Below, in pieces: positions 17,639-27,105 of a stretch of 64,000 bases of DNA. The translations under genes were made by a program, and so were the position numbers. The notes beneath the pieces are model-generated. The model did no database searches. It was not told the DNA's origin and saw only the letters and a program-made list of their open reading frames with translations. The number at the start of each line of letters is the position of its first letter. Position 1 is the stretch's first letter. The DNA is from Roseomonas sp. KE0001 (GTDB lineage Bacteria > Pseudomonadota > Alphaproteobacteria > Acetobacterales > Acetobacteraceae), in assembly GCF_016107285.1 (NCBI RefSeq), contig NZ_RCVQ01000012.1, positions 1-64,000 of the forward strand. Direction: 5' to 3'.

Positions 17639-17655
17639 GGCCCCGCCTCGGGGCC
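17639..17655. terminator. Candidate hairpin between convergent phosphatase and thioesterase genes
   Basis: GGCCCC and GGGGCC pair around a 5-base loop in the 137-base gap between two convergent genes. A further GGCC-GGAA-GGCC pairing overlaps it. The position suits a terminator, but the stem is short and such pairings are frequent in this GC-rich DNA. Confidence 0.35.
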
Positions 17656-17741
17656 GGAAGGCCCCGGGAGGAGGGCCTTCGTCCCCTGGCGCCCTTGTCC
17701 TCCATCGGGCCCAGCTTCGGCGGGCGCGGGCGGCGGGACGG

Positions 17742-18179
17742 TCAGGCGCCTTCGGCCGGGCTGCCCTCGACGCTCTCGCTGCCCTTGCGCCAGCGGTGGG
17801 TGGAGGCGCCGAAGGCCACCATCCGGCCCGCGGCGTCGAAGACCTCCGTGCGGGCGAAGAAGATGTTGCGGCCACGCGAGACCACCTTGCCCTCCGCCAC
17901 GATCTCGCCCCCGCTGACCTGCCCGGTGAAGCGGCAGTCGAGATCGATGGTCACCGCCTTGCGGAGGTTGCCCGGAACGCTGCACCACAGGCCGGCGAAG
18001 GCGGCCGCCTGGTCGATCAGCGACAGCATCACCCCGCCATGGACGATGCCGCTGCGGTTCATGTGCTGCGGCCCGGCATCGCAGACGACACGGGCGAAGC
18101 CGTCCCGCCATTCGATCAGGCGGATGCCGAGCAGCTCGTGATAGGGCGGGGGCGGGTCGGAAAGATCGGTCCTGGACAT
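17742..18179 (-). CDS. PaaI-family hotdog thioesterase
   Basis: A 145-residue single hotdog domain. The active-site region [22 protein letters not shown] (about residues 46-67) has the PaaI-type HGG motif with the catalytic aspartate/glutamine pair in [46 protein letters not shown] follows as expected. The family hydrolyses acyl-CoA or aryl-CoA thioesters. An in-frame ATG at 18200 would add seven residues. It is downstream of the racemase gene on the same strand, with a 32-base gap. Confidence 0.9.
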   Translation of the reverse strand: MSRTDLSDPPPPYHELLGIRLIEWRDGFARVVCDAGPQHMNRSGIVHGGVMLSLIDQAAAFAGLWCSVPGNLRKAVTIDLDCRFTGQVSGGEIVAEGKVVSRGRNIFFARTEVFDAAGRMVAFGASTHRWRKGSESVEGSPAEGA

Positions 18180-18211
18180 GGCGCTTTCGTGCGCCGGCAT
18201 GTTGCGCCGCG

Positions 18212-18934
18212 TCAAGGCTCCAGCCGCGCCGCCAGGGCCGGGGCGAGGCCGGTGGTCGGCGTGGCGCCCGGACCCGGCGGCACGGGCAGCGGACGCGCCG
18301 CGACGCGCAGCAGGCAGTCCAGACTGTCCAGCACCGGAACCGGCAGGCGCGGCGCCAGGCGCGGCGCGAGCCCGGCCAGCCCCGCGCCGCCCAGCACCAC
18401 GACGCCGGCCCCCGCCGCGACCGCTTCCGCTGCCTCCGCCGCCAGCAGATCCAGCGCCCGCTCGGGCTCGCGGGCGATCATGTCCCCGGTCGGCGCCACC
18501 GCGCGCACCAGGACCGAGCCGGGCGCGCATCCCCGGCTGGCGGCGAATTCCTCCAGCATCGGCACCCAGGCCGCGCCGCCGGTCAGCAGGGCCACGCGGG
18601 GCGCCATCTCCAGCGCCACCCGCAGGCTCGCATCGGCCATGCCGGTCACCGGGATGCCGGCCAGCTCGCGCGCCGCGTCCAGCCCGGGATCGCCGAAGCA
18701 GGCGATGGCGATGGCCTCCACCGCGCCCGCGTGTTCGGCGACCCGCTCCAGCACCGCATGGCCGGCAATGGCGGCGGCGGTGCGGCTGGCGATGTAGCGG
18801 GCGCCGAACCGGGCCGTCGCTGGAATCAGCCGGAGATGAGCGAGGCCGAGGCCCGGCAGCGCCGCCTCGGCGAGGCGCAGCATGCGGCCGGTCATGGCGG
18901 CGTCGGTATTGCCGTTCAGAAGCAGGATTCGCAC
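18212..18934 (-). CDS. Asp/Glu/hydantoin racemase family protein
   Basis: A 240-residue protein of the aspartate/glutamate/hydantoin racemase superfamily. It starts at a GTG (18934) with a GGAAGG site upstream, which places the first strand [15 protein letters not shown] at the N-terminus as in hydantoin racemases. The first catalytic cysteine is in [17 protein letters not shown]. In the second half, [15 protein letters not shown] stands where the family usually has a second cysteine (GCxG), and I see glycine/alanine there instead. It may therefore act as a decarboxylase-like, isomerase-like or one-base variant. The substrate is unknown. Confidence 0.78.
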   Translation of the reverse strand: MRILLLNGNTDAAMTGRMLRLAEAALPGLGLAHLRLIPATARFGARYIASRTAAAIAGHAVLERVAEHAGAVEAIAIACFGDPGLDAARELAGIPVTGMADASLRVALEMAPRVALLTGGAAWVPMLEEFAASRGCAPGSVLVRAVAPTGDMIAREPERALDLLAAEAAEAVAAGAGVVVLGGAGLAGLAPRLAPRLPVPVLDSLDCLLRVAARPLPVPPGPGATPTTGLAPALAARLEP

Positions 18935-19102
18935 AGGCTTCGGACCTTCCCGGAGAAACGGCGCAGGATAGCGGCGCCACGCCGCGCGGGGCAGCCCGCG
19001 AGTCGCGGCATCCGTCACTCCCGGCGGCCGCGCTTTCCTTTCAAACCAAACTCTTGCCATGCTAGGTTGCATTCCTCACTCAGCAGCAGACGACCGAGGC
19101 CC

Positions 19103-21778
19103 ATGCCGCGCGCTTTTGCCGACCGCCACAGCGACCCCTCCCCCAGCTCCGCCGCCGGCCGGCTGGGCCAGGAGTCGGGCCGCTTCGCCTCGCCCGCGGT
19201 CATGGCGGCGCTGCGCCGGCGCGGCGCGGAACTCGCCGGGCTGGTGCTGGCCCTGGGCGGCGTCGGCCTGCTGCTGGCCCTGGTCAGCTACAATCCGCGC
19301 GATCCCTCGCTCTCCACCGCGACCACCCTGGAACCCACCAACCTCGCCGGCACCGGCGGCGCCGTCACCGCCGACCTGCTGCTGCAGGGCTTCGGCTGGG
19401 CCGGGATGCTGCCGGTCGCGGTCAGCCTGGGCTGGGCCTGGCGGCTGGCGACGCATCGCGGCCTGTCGCCCTTCGCCGGGCGGGTCGCCGCGGTGCTGGC
19501 GGCGCTGCCCCTGCTGGCCGCCGCCTTCAGCCTGGCGCCACTGCCCGCCGGCAGCCCGGCCATGCCAGGGCCGGGCGGCGCCGTGGGCGCGCTGCTCGCC
19601 GGCAGCATCACGCAATGGGCCGGCGACCTGCTGGGCCCCTTCGGCCACGTGATCGGGCAGGTCGGCATCGTCGCCCTGGCCGGCTCGCTGTCCTTCGCGG
19701 CGCTGGGCGTGCCCCTGCTCGCCTGGCGCCAGGCGGGACGGATGGCGGGCTCCGCGGCGCGCGGCGGCGCCAGCGTCACCGCGCGGGCGCTGAAGCGAAG
19801 CATCGTCGTGCCGGAGGAGCCGCCGCCCTATGCCCGGGCCTGGCAGGAAGAGGCGCCGGCCGCCGGCGAGCCGAGCCTGGGCAGCCGCCTGGCCGCACCC
19901 TTTCGCGCCGTCAGCGGCGCCATGGGCAGCGCGGTCAGCCGCCTGACCCAGCGCAGCGAGGCGCCCTCGCCGCAACTCGCCGCCATGCTCAGGGCCGCCG
20001 ATATCGCCGCGGCGGAAGGCACGGCGCAGCCCTTCGCGCCCCCCGCCGGCGCTCCCCGGGGCGTCCCCGGCCGCCCGCGGGCCGAGCCGGCGATGCCGCC
20101 GCGCCCCGCTCCGGTCCATCGCGCCCCCGCCCCCGTCGCGGAGGCCGATGACGAGGATGACGACCGGATCCAGGCCCCGCCCCCGCCGGTGCGCAAGCCC
20201 CCGCCGCCCGCCCGCCCGCCGGAAAGCGCCGAGCCGCGCCGCGCGCCGCCGCCTCCGCCGCGCGAGGAGCCGGCCTTCCAGCTGCCGCCGCTCGAGCTGC
20301 TGGCCCCGCCGCCCGCCCGCCGCGCCGCCGGCCCGACCGAGGAGGCGCTGCAGAACAACGCCCGCCTGCTGGAGAGCGTGCTGGAGGATTACGGCGTGCG
20401 CGGCCGCATCGTCGAGATCCGCCCCGGCCCGGTCGTCACCCTCTATGAGCTGGAGCCGGCGCCGGGCACCAAATCGGCTCGCGTCATCGGCCTGGCGGAT
20501 GACATCGCGCGCAGCATGAGCGTCATGGCGGTGCGCATCGCCACCGTGCCGGGGCGCAACGTCATCGGCATCGAACTGCCCAACGCCAAGCGCGAGACGG
20601 TGTTCTTCAGCGAGATGATCATCGCCGAGGACTGGGGCCGCAATGGCGGCAAGCTGCCGCTGGCGCTCGGCAAGGATATCGGCGGCGCGCCGGTCATCGC
20701 CGACCTCGCCCGCATGCCGCACCTGCTGATCGCCGGCACCACCGGCTCGGGCAAGTCGGTCGGCATCAACACCATGATCCTGTCGCTGCTCTACCGCTTC
20801 ACGCCGGATGAGTGCCGCTTCATCATGATCGACCCGAAGATGCTGGAACTGTCGGTCTATGACCGCATCCCGCATCTTCTCGCCCCCGTCGTCACCGAGC
20901 CGCCCAAGGCGATCGGTGCGCTGAAGTGGACGGTGCGCGAGATGGAACGCCGCTACCGCGCCATGTCGCAACTCGGCGTGCGCAACATCGGCGGCTACAA
21001 CGAGAAGGTCCAGGCGGCGCTGGCGCGCGGCGAGGTGCTGACGCGCCGCGTGCAGGTGGGCTTCGACCCCGAGACCGGCCGCCCGGTCTTCGAGGACCAG
21101 CCGCTGGCGCTCGCGGCCCTGCCGATGATCGTCGTCGTCATCGACGAGATGGCCGACCTGATGCTGGTCGCAGGCAAGGAGATCGAGGCGGCGGTGCAGC
21201 GCCTGGCGCAGATGGCGCGCGCCGCCGGCATCCATGTCATCATGGCGACGCAGCGCCCCTCGGTCGATGTCATCACCGGCACCATCAAGGCCAACTTCCC
21301 GACCCGCATCTCCTTCCAGGTGACCAGCAAGATCGACAGCCGCACCATCCTGGGCGAGATGGGCGCCGAGCAGCTGCTCGGCCAGGGCGACATGCTGCAC
21401 ATGGCCGGCGGTGGCCGCGTCAGCCGCGTCCATGGCCCCTTCGTCTCCGACCAGGAGGTGGAGCGCGTGGTCGACTGGCTGCGCGAGCAGGGCGAGCCGG
21501 CCTATATCGAGGAGGTCACCGAATCGGAGGAGGAGGACGGCGAGGGCGGCCTCTCCGGCATCGCCGGCGCCTCGGATGGCGAGAAGGGCCTGTTCGACCA
21601 GGCGGTGGCGCTGGTCACCCGCGAGGGCAAGGCCTCGACCTCCTTCATCCAGCGGCATCTCTCGATCGGCTACAACCGCGCCGCCAAGCTGATCGAGCAG
21701 ATGGAGAAGGAAGGCATCGTCGGCCCCGCCAACCATGTCGGCAAGCGCGAGGTGCTGGCCCGCCGGAGCGACGACTGA
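19103..21778 (+). CDS. ftsK: DNA translocase FtsK
   Basis: An 891-residue septal DNA pump that clears chromosome ends and activates XerCD at division. The N-terminus has four membrane spans (about residues 40-215). A proline/alanine-rich linker follows, then the motor: Walker [13 protein letters not shown] (about 545), [15 protein letters not shown], Walker [13 protein letters not shown], and [20 protein letters not shown]. The C-terminal gamma winged helix ([31 protein letters not shown]) reads polar KOPS sequences. The ATG at 19103 is preferred; an internal ATG at 19202 is possible. lolA, which often follows ftsK in alphaproteobacteria, is absent; a decayed gene is there instead. Confidence 0.95.
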   Translation: MPRAFADRHSDPSPSSAAGRLGQESGRFASPAVMAALRRRGAELAGLVLALGGVGLLLALVSYNPRDPSLSTATTLEPTNLAGTGGAVTADLLLQGFGWAGMLPVAVSLGWAWRLATHRGLSPFAGRVAAVLAALPLLAAAFSLAPLPAGSPAMPGPGGAVGALLAGSITQWAGDLLGPFGHVIGQVGIVALAGSLSFAALGVPLLAWRQAGRMAGSAARGGASVTARALKRSIVVPEEPPPYARAWQEEAPAAGEPSLGSRLAAPFRAVSGAMGSAVSRLTQRSEAPSPQLAAMLRAADIAAAEGTAQPFAPPAGAPRGVPGRPRAEPAMPPRPAPVHRAPAPVAEADDEDDDRIQAPPPPVRKPPPPARPPESAEPRRAPPPPPREEPAFQLPPLELLAPPPARRAAGPTEEALQNNARLLESVLEDYGVRGRIVEIRPGPVVTLYELEPAPGTKSARVIGLADDIARSMSVMAVRIATVPGRNVIGIELPNAKRETVFFSEMIIAEDWGRNGGKLPLALGKDIGGAPVIADLARMPHLLIAGTTGSGKSVGINTMILSLLYRFTPDECRFIMIDPKMLELSVYDRIPHLLAPVVTEPPKAIGALKWTVREMERRYRAMSQLGVRNIGGYNEKVQAALARGEVLTRRVQVGFDPETGRPVFEDQPLALAALPMIVVVIDEMADLMLVAGKEIEAAVQRLAQMARAAGIHVIMATQRPSVDVITGTIKANFPTRISFQVTSKIDSRTILGEMGAEQLLGQGDMLHMAGGGRVSRVHGPFVSDQEVERVVDWLREQGEPAYIEEVTESEEEDGEGGLSGIAGASDGEKGLFDQAVALVTREGKASTSFIQRHLSIGYNRAAKLIEQMEKEGIVGPANHVGKREVLARRSDD

Positions 21779-21781
21779 GAC

Positions 21782-22050
21782 GCGCCCGCCCCGGCCCTGT
21801 CCGGCGCCGCGCAGGCGGCCGATCGCCGCGTCGAGCTGCGCGAGTTCCAGCCTCGAACATCAGGTGCTCGAGCTGGGAGGAGGACATCCTGGGCCGTGAC
21901 ACGCTGTCCCTCGGCGAGAGCATCATGATCGATATCGACGACGGCTCCGGCGCCTGCCGCTTCGACTTCCTGGCGGTGATGACCAATGGCAGCAGGATCG
22001 AGAAGCGGGACGTGAACGTCTGCGAGATCAGCCGCTTCACGGTGCGTTGA
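21782..22050 (+). pseudogene. Decayed small secreted-protein gene (WEEDILG / VNVCEI family)
   Basis: This fills the 320-base gap between ftsK and opgH. The 3' two thirds read SSWEEDILGRDTLSLGES, then IDIDDGSGACRFDFLAVMTNG, then RDVNVCEISRFTV. This looks like the core of a small exported alphaproteobacterial family that I know only from memory. The expected 5' part is in a different frame: ALSGAAQAADRRVELREF looks like the end of a signal peptide plus the first mature strand. A one-base deletion near 21848 would join the frames. There is no start codon, because that frame begins at the ftsK stop. It is therefore both 5'-truncated and frameshifted. A sequencing error could explain the shift but not the missing start. 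Confidence 0.6.
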
Positions 22051-22098
22051 TCCTCCTGACGCACAGGCCGCGGGACGCAGACCGGAGGGCGCCGCCGC

Positions 22099-23913
22099 TC
22101 AGGGCATGGCGGGCACGGCCGGCGCGCCCGGCGTGACCGGCTCCGGAACCGCCTCCTCCGGCGTGGCGCAGAGCCCACGCCGCCGCAGCCGCGCCGACAG
22201 CGCCGGATCGGCCGTCAGCACGGCGAAGGGGATGCAGAGCAGCAGCGGCAGCCAGGCCGGCACGCCCCACAGCCAGGCGGTGCCCCCCGCCGAGACCAGC
22301 CCCGCCGCGGTGCCGAGGCCGACGAGCGTATGCGGCCAGAGCATCCGGGCCGTCGCGCGCCAGGGCAGCCCCTGGGCCCGGCGGTTCTGCGGCAGCCAGC
22401 CGCCCTGCGCGCCCAGCGCCATCCGCGCGAGGCTGAGCGCCTTGTCCACCAGGCTGATCGGGTCGAGGACGGTGGTGAAGGCGATCTCCGCCGCCGCGCC
22501 GCGCAGCACGGCGCGGCGGCCGCCATAGGGCGCCGCGCGGGCGGGCCGCAGCATCAGCTCCAGATAGCCGGTCAGCTTCGGCGCATGCAGCGCCAGCCAG
22601 TTGCCGAGCAGCATGGCGGCCAGCCATGCGGGCGGAGTGCCCTCGGCGCCGCCCGTCGCCGCGTTCATCACCGCCGCGAAAAGCAACAGCAGCCAGATCG
22701 GCGCGCCGAGGAAGAGCATGATGGCCTGCAGCAGCTGCCAGCGGCCCATCGGCGTCAGCTCCGGCAGGCCGAGCAACCGCCGGTACTGCATGTTGCCCGC
22801 GCCCCAGCGCCGGTCGCGCAGCAGGAAGTCGATCAGGCTGGGCGGGTTGCCCTCCTGGCTGCCCGCCTCCTCCGGCAGGCAGCGCACCTTCCAGCCGGCG
22901 GCCTGCAGGCGCACCGCCTCGATCTGGTCGTGGCTGAGGATCGGGCTGCCGTCCGGCAAAGGCTGCAGCCGCGCATGGTCCCGGAACGGCACGACGCGCA
23001 GGATGGCGTTGTGGCCCCAATAGGGCCCCTCGTCGAGCTGCCACCAGGCCTGGCCGGTGGCCCAGCTTCGCATGCCGGCGCGCATGCCGAACTGGAACAG
23101 GCGCGCGAAGGCGCTGTCGGCCGGCCGGCCGACGATGAGCTGCTGCAGGATGGCAAGCTTCGGATCGGCCTCCATGGCGGCCACGAGGCGCAGCACGGCC
23201 TCCGCCGACATCTCCGAATCCGCGTCCAGGCACAGGAAGAACTCGAAGCCCTGGCCGTGATGGTCGAGGAAGTCCATGACATTGCCGGCCTTGAAGCCGC
23301 GGTTCTCGGTGCGCCGGCGGTAGCGCAGCGCCGGCGCGCGCCCCTCGCGCAGCCGGGCGAAGGCGGCGACCGCCGCCTCCTCCGCCACCACCCGGTCCGC
23401 ATCCTGCGTGTCGGAGAGCAGCCAGAGGGTGAAATGCCCGCCCGCCCCGGCTGCCTCCAGCCCCTCCAGCAAGGGCACCAGCCCGGCCAGCACCTGCGCG
23501 GTGTCCTCGTCTCGCAGGCAAAGGGCGATGGCGGTCCGGCTGCGCGGCGGCGGCGGGTCGCGCCGGTATTGCGGCACCAGGATCGCCGCCGGATCGGCAT
23601 GGCGCAGGCGCAGCAGCAGGCCGAGCACGGCATTGCCGGCGCAGAGGCAGGTCCAGGGCAGCGTGCCCAGCCAGAGCAGCAGGATCAGCAGCTCCCAGCC
23701 GCTCCAGCCGCCGGCGCCGAGGCCGCGCAGCATGAGGAAGAGGAGGCCGGCGCCGGGCGCCAGGCACAGGATGAGGAAGGCGATCCGGCGCGGGCCGGAG
23801 CGTTCGGCGGCGGGGCGTTCGGCGACGGGGCGTTCGGCGACGGGGCGTTCGGCGACGGGGCGCTCGGCGGGGCGATGGGTCTCGATCACCCCCTGCCCAG
23901 ACCACAGGATCAT
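22099..23913 (-). CDS. opgH: Glucan biosynthesis glucosyltransferase H
   Basis: A 604-residue inner-membrane family-2 glycosyltransferase that builds the beta-1,2 backbone of osmoregulated periplasmic glucans from UDP-glucose. Features are two N-terminal membrane spans (about 45-95), the catalytic domain with FLCLDADSEMS, GHNAILRVVPF, LSHDQIEAVRLQAAGWKV and DRRWGAGNMQY, then four to five C-terminal spans. The usual partner opgG is not adjacent. The N-terminus carries four near-identical AERPV pentapeptides from a 15-bp tandem repeat. It lies 34 bases downstream of the ScfR-like regulator on the same strand. Confidence 0.88.
   Translation of the reverse strand: MILWSGQGVIETHRPAERPVAERPVAERPVAERPAAERSGPRRIAFLILCLAPGAGLLFLMLRGLGAGGWSGWELLILLLWLGTLPWTCLCAGNAVLGLLLRLRHADPAAILVPQYRRDPPPPRSRTAIALCLRDEDTAQVLAGLVPLLEGLEAAGAGGHFTLWLLSDTQDADRVVAEEAAVAAFARLREGRAPALRYRRRTENRGFKAGNVMDFLDHHGQGFEFFLCLDADSEMSAEAVLRLVAAMEADPKLAILQQLIVGRPADSAFARLFQFGMRAGMRSWATGQAWWQLDEGPYWGHNAILRVVPFRDHARLQPLPDGSPILSHDQIEAVRLQAAGWKVRCLPEEAGSQEGNPPSLIDFLLRDRRWGAGNMQYRRLLGLPELTPMGRWQLLQAIMLFLGAPIWLLLLFAAVMNAATGGAEGTPPAWLAAMLLGNWLALHAPKLTGYLELMLRPARAAPYGGRRAVLRGAAAEIAFTTVLDPISLVDKALSLARMALGAQGGWLPQNRRAQGLPWRATARMLWPHTLVGLGTAAGLVSAGGTAWLWGVPAWLPLLLCIPFAVLTADPALSARLRRRGLCATPEEAVPEPVTPGAPAVPAMP
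23801..23875. repeat. 15-bp tandem repeat inside opgH
   Basis: Five copies of a 15-bp unit, written on the plus strand as CGTTCGGCGACGGGG. The three central copies are identical; the outer copies differ by one to a few bases. Because the unit is a multiple of three, it encodes repeated AERPV pentapeptides in the cytosolic N-terminus of OpgH. It is likely to vary in copy number by slippage without breaking the frame. Confidence 0.9.
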
Positions 23914-23947
23914 GGCCGGATTGCGCCCCGGCCGTGGCGGCGGCGGG

Positions 23948-25336
23948 CTACTTCTCGAAGCGCCAGGGCGTCGCGCTCTCCTCGTTCGGGTCCAGCGTCA
24001 GCCGGTGCTCCAGCGGCGGGAAGGCCCGGCTGCGGCAGTCGGCGCGGTCGCAGAGGCGGCAGGACAGGCCGATGCCGGTGCGCGCCCTCTCCAGGTCCAG
24101 CCCGTCGGCATAGGCCACCTCGGCAGCGCGGCCGAGGTCGCAGCCCATCGCCACCACCTGCACCGGCGCGGGCTCGCCCCAGCGCAGGGCCGGGCCGGTG
24201 ACGGTCCGGGCGAAGCAGAGGAAGGCGGCGCCGTCCGGCAGCTCGGCGATCTGCACGCGCAGGCTCCCCGGCGTGGCGAAGGCGGTGTGCACCACCCAGC
24301 GCGGGCAGGAGCCTCCGAACCGCGCGAAGGGATAGCCCGCCGCCGAGAAGCGCTTGTCCACATTCCCGGCGGGATCGACGCGCAGGAAGAAGAAGGGCAG
24401 GCCCCGCGCGCCCTCGCGCTGCAGGGTGGAGAGACGGTGCGCCACCTGCTCGTAGCTGACGCCGAAGCGGGCGGCGAGCAGGTCGAGGTCGTGGCGCAGC
24501 GCCCGTGCCGCCTCCAGGAAGGGCGCGTAGGGCATGATGAGGGCGCCGGCGGCGTAGTTCAGCAGGCCGATGCGGATCAGCGCCGTCGCCTCCGGCGTGC
24601 TCGGCGCGGCGGGGCCCAGGATGCCCTCTACCGCCTCGCGCGCCTCCAGCAGCATGAGCTGGAAGGCCATCTGGAAGCCGCGGCTCTCGCGGGGGAGGGA
24701 TTCCGAGAGGTCGAGCAGCCGCGCGGCGGGATCGTAGCGGCGCAGGCTGCCCTCCAGCGGGCCGACGCGCACCCGCACGCCGTGCCGCTGCCGCAGCCGC
24801 TCGGCGATGGCGTGGTTTAGCTCGGAGGGCGAGGCGGCGAGCTCGCCGCCGATCGCCTCCGCCATTTCCTCCAGGGCGGGAAAGCAATTGGCATGGTCGC
24901 TGAAGAAATCACGCGCCTCCTCGGTCGGCAGCAGGATGCGGCGGCCGCTCGGCAGGGCGATGCCGCTGCTGTCCTCCCGCGCCACACGCAGCGCGCGGTA
25001 GAGGGCGAGCATGGCGCGGGCGGCATTGGGCGCGCTGCCCGAGAGAATGCGCATCTCCTCCTCCGGCAGTTCCTCCAGCCCGAGCAGCGGGTCGGCCAGC
25101 ACCTCGCGCAGCCCGCCCTCCAGCTGCCGCTCCTCGGCACCGGACAGGGCGGCCAGGTCGATCTGCAGCGTGTGCCCCAGCTTGATCAGCAGGGCGGCGG
25201 TGACGCCGCGCTGATCGTGCTCGATCAGGTTCAGGTAGCTGGCGGAGATGCCGAGCCGTGCCGCCAGCGCCTGCTGGGTCAGGTTCTGCTCCTGCCGCAG
25301 CCGGCGGAGCGTGCGCCCGATCAGGGGACGGGCCAT
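23948..25336 (-). CDS. XRE-family short-chain fatty acyl-CoA regulator (ScfR/RamB-like)
   Basis: A 462-residue regulator. An N-terminal XRE helix-turn-helix (LRRLRQEQNLTQQALAARLGISASYLNLIEHDQR, about residues 10-43) precedes an IrrE-like domain (about 150-290) and a C-terminal DUF2083-type region with cysteines (GLSCRLCDRADCRSRAFPP). This is the architecture of acyl-CoA-responsive regulators of the glyoxylate and methylcitrate routes. It is divergent from aceA and very probably controls it. TTTACA repeats begin one base before its start codon, suggesting autorepression. Confidence 0.9.
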   Translation of the reverse strand: MARPLIGRTLRRLRQEQNLTQQALAARLGISASYLNLIEHDQRGVTAALLIKLGHTLQIDLAALSGAEERQLEGGLREVLADPLLGLEELPEEEMRILSGSAPNAARAMLALYRALRVAREDSSGIALPSGRRILLPTEEARDFFSDHANCFPALEEMAEAIGGELAASPSELNHAIAERLRQRHGVRVRVGPLEGSLRRYDPAARLLDLSESLPRESRGFQMAFQLMLLEAREAVEGILGPAAPSTPEATALIRIGLLNYAAGALIMPYAPFLEAARALRHDLDLLAARFGVSYEQVAHRLSTLQREGARGLPFFFLRVDPAGNVDKRFSAAGYPFARFGGSCPRWVVHTAFATPGSLRVQIAELPDGAAFLCFARTVTGPALRWGEPAPVQVVAMGCDLGRAAEVAYADGLDLERARTGIGLSCRLCDRADCRSRAFPPLEHRLTLDPNEESATPWRFEK

Positions 25337-25337
25337 C

Positions 25338-25360
25338 TTTACAGCCTTTACAAATTTACC
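25338..25360. promoter_or_regulatory. Triple TTTAC repeat, candidate operator of the aceA regulator
   Basis: TTTACA at 25338 and 25347 and TTTACC at 25355 form three direct repeats spaced 8-9 bases, in the A/T-rich 149-base gap between the divergent regulator and aceA. They touch the regulator's start codon. RamB/MccR-type regulators bind short A/T-rich repeats near such genes, so this is a likely operator, mainly for autoregulation. Confidence 0.5.
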
Positions 25361-25485
25361 GGCTTAACAGTGAAGGCAGCCACTGTGTTGCCAGGGATAT
25401 GGCAGATTGGAGGGTGAACTTCGCGGCCGCAATGTGAATTATTGACGCATGGCCGATCGGCCGAGAGACGATCAGGAGAGACAGC

Positions 25486-26835
25486 ATGCGTCCGACCCCG
25501 AGCCCCCTTTTCGCACCGGATGGCAGTGCCGCCGGCAGCCCTGCGGGCGGCGACCGCTTTGCCGGAATCCGCCGCGACTACAGCCCGGCCGATGTCGAGC
25601 GGCTGGCGGGCTCCTTCCGCGTCCGGCACACGCTGGCCGAGATGGGGGCGAAGCGGCTGTGGCAGCTTCTGCACAGCGAGCCTTATGTGAACACGCTGGG
25701 CGCGCTGACCGGCAACCAGGCGCTGCAGCAGGTGAAGGCGGGGCTGAAGGCGATCTACCTCTCCGGCTGGCAGGTGGCGGCGGACGCCAACACCGCCTCC
25801 ACCATGTATCCGGACCAGTCGCTCTATCCGGTGAACTCGGTGCCGCAGGTGGTGACGCGCATCAACAACGCGCTGCGCCGCGCCGACCAGATCGCGCACA
25901 TGGAGCGGCTGCAGGGCAAGGCCGAGGACGACACGACCTGGATGGCGCCGGTCATCGCCGATGCCGAGGCTGGCTTCGGCGGCGCGCTGAATGCCTATGA
26001 GCTGATGCGCGCGATGATCGAGGCGGGTGCCGCCGGCGTGCATTTCGAGGACCAGCTGGCCAGCGAGAAGAAGTGCGGACATCTCGGCGGCAAGGTCCTG
26101 GTGCCGATCAGCCAGCATATCCGCACGCTGAACGCCGCGCGCCTGGCGGCCGATGTGGAGGGCGTGCCAACCGTCCTGCTCTGCCGCACCGATGCCGAGA
26201 GCGCGCAGCTCCTGACCGCCGATATCGACGAGCGTGACCGCCCCTTCATCAGCGGCGAGCGCACCGCCGAGGGCTTCTTCCGCATCAAGCCGGGCGTCGG
26301 CAAGGAGTACGCCATCGCCCGCAGCCTGGCCTACGCCCCCTATGCCGACCTGCTGTGGTGGGAGACATCGGACCCGGATCTCGACGACGCCCGAGCCTTC
26401 GCCGAGGCCATTCACAAGGAGTTCCCCGGCAAGCTCCTGGCCTACAACTGCTCGCCGAGCTTCAACTGGAAGCGCAAGATGGGCGATGCCGCCGCGGCGC
26501 AGTTCCAGCGCGAGATCGGCGCCATGGGCTACAAGTTCCAGTTCATCACCCTCGCCGGCTTCCACAGCCTGAACTATTCGATGTTCCAGCTCGCCAAGGG
26601 CTACAAGGAGCGCGGCATGGGCGCCTATTCCGAGCTGCAGCAGGCCGAGTTCGCCGCCGAGGCCGATGGCTACACCGCGACGCGCCACCAGCGCGAGGTC
26701 GGCGTCAGCTACTTCGACGCCGTCGCCACCGCCGCCTCGGGCGGTGCCTCCAGCACGACCGCCATGGCGCACAGCACCGAGACGGCGCAGTTCCATGACG
26801 AGACGAGCCACGCCACCCCGGCGATGGCCCAGTAA
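25486..26835 (+). CDS. aceA: Isocitrate lyase
   Basis: A 449-residue enzyme that splits isocitrate to succinate and glyoxylate, the first glyoxylate-shunt step for growth on acetate or fatty acids. The catalytic loop motif [11 protein letters not shown] is intact (about residues 194-204). [50 protein letters not shown] and [14 protein letters not shown] are all as in the family. The ATG at 25486 follows AGGAGAGACAGC. It is divergent from the ScfR-like regulator. No malate synthase gene is in the window. A 53-residue gene follows, 29 bases after the stop. Confidence 0.97.
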   Translation: MRPTPSPLFAPDGSAAGSPAGGDRFAGIRRDYSPADVERLAGSFRVRHTLAEMGAKRLWQLLHSEPYVNTLGALTGNQALQQVKAGLKAIYLSGWQVAADANTASTMYPDQSLYPVNSVPQVVTRINNALRRADQIAHMERLQGKAEDDTTWMAPVIADAEAGFGGALNAYELMRAMIEAGAAGVHFEDQLASEKKCGHLGGKVLVPISQHIRTLNAARLAADVEGVPTVLLCRTDAESAQLLTADIDERDRPFISGERTAEGFFRIKPGVGKEYAIARSLAYAPYADLLWWETSDPDLDDARAFAEAIHKEFPGKLLAYNCSPSFNWKRKMGDAAAAQFQREIGAMGYKFQFITLAGFHSLNYSMFQLAKGYKERGMGAYSELQQAEFAAEADGYTATRHQREVGVSYFDAVATAASGGASSTTAMAHSTETAQFHDETSHATPAMAQ

Positions 26836-26864
26836 CCGACAACGCCAGACAGGGACGCACGACC

Positions 26865-27026
26865 ATGACGCACAGTGACGATTTCGACGACGGCCTGGTG
26901 CACAGCCATGGCTGGGCGACCGAGCCGGCCATCCCGCCCTCGCTGCACGGGCTGAAGGCGCCGCCCCAGGCCAGCTCGATCCCGACGCCGAGCACCGCCT
27001 ATCACGACGACAAGCTGGAGGGCTGA
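26865..27026 (+). CDS. Small hypothetical protein downstream of aceA (53 aa)
   Basis: A short frame encoding MTHSDDFDDGLVHSHGWATE followed by a proline-rich tail ending AYHDDKLEG. It is too short for usual cut-offs, but nearly all its third codon positions are G or C, as in the real genes here, and it begins 29 bases after aceA in the same direction. The peptide is rich in His, Asp and Pro, with no membrane span. I do not recognise it. A hairpin 57 bases after its stop suggests the aceA transcript includes it. Confidence 0.6.
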   Translation: MTHSDDFDDGLVHSHGWATEPAIPPSLHGLKAPPQASSIPTPSTAYHDDKLEG

Positions 27027-27082
27027 CCGCGACGGGGCGGGCGCGGGATCGCGCCTCCCCCTCCTTCCGGCCACGGCATGGC

Positions 27083-27100
27083 GGGCGCCCCCGGGCGCCC
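27083..27100. terminator. Hairpin between convergent aceA operon and DUF1345 gene
   Basis: GGGCGCC and GGCGCCC pair around a 4-base loop, with GTT after on the plus strand. It lies in the 79-base gap between convergent genes, where a terminator for the aceA transcript is expected. Confidence 0.5.
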
Positions 27101-27105
27101 GTTGC

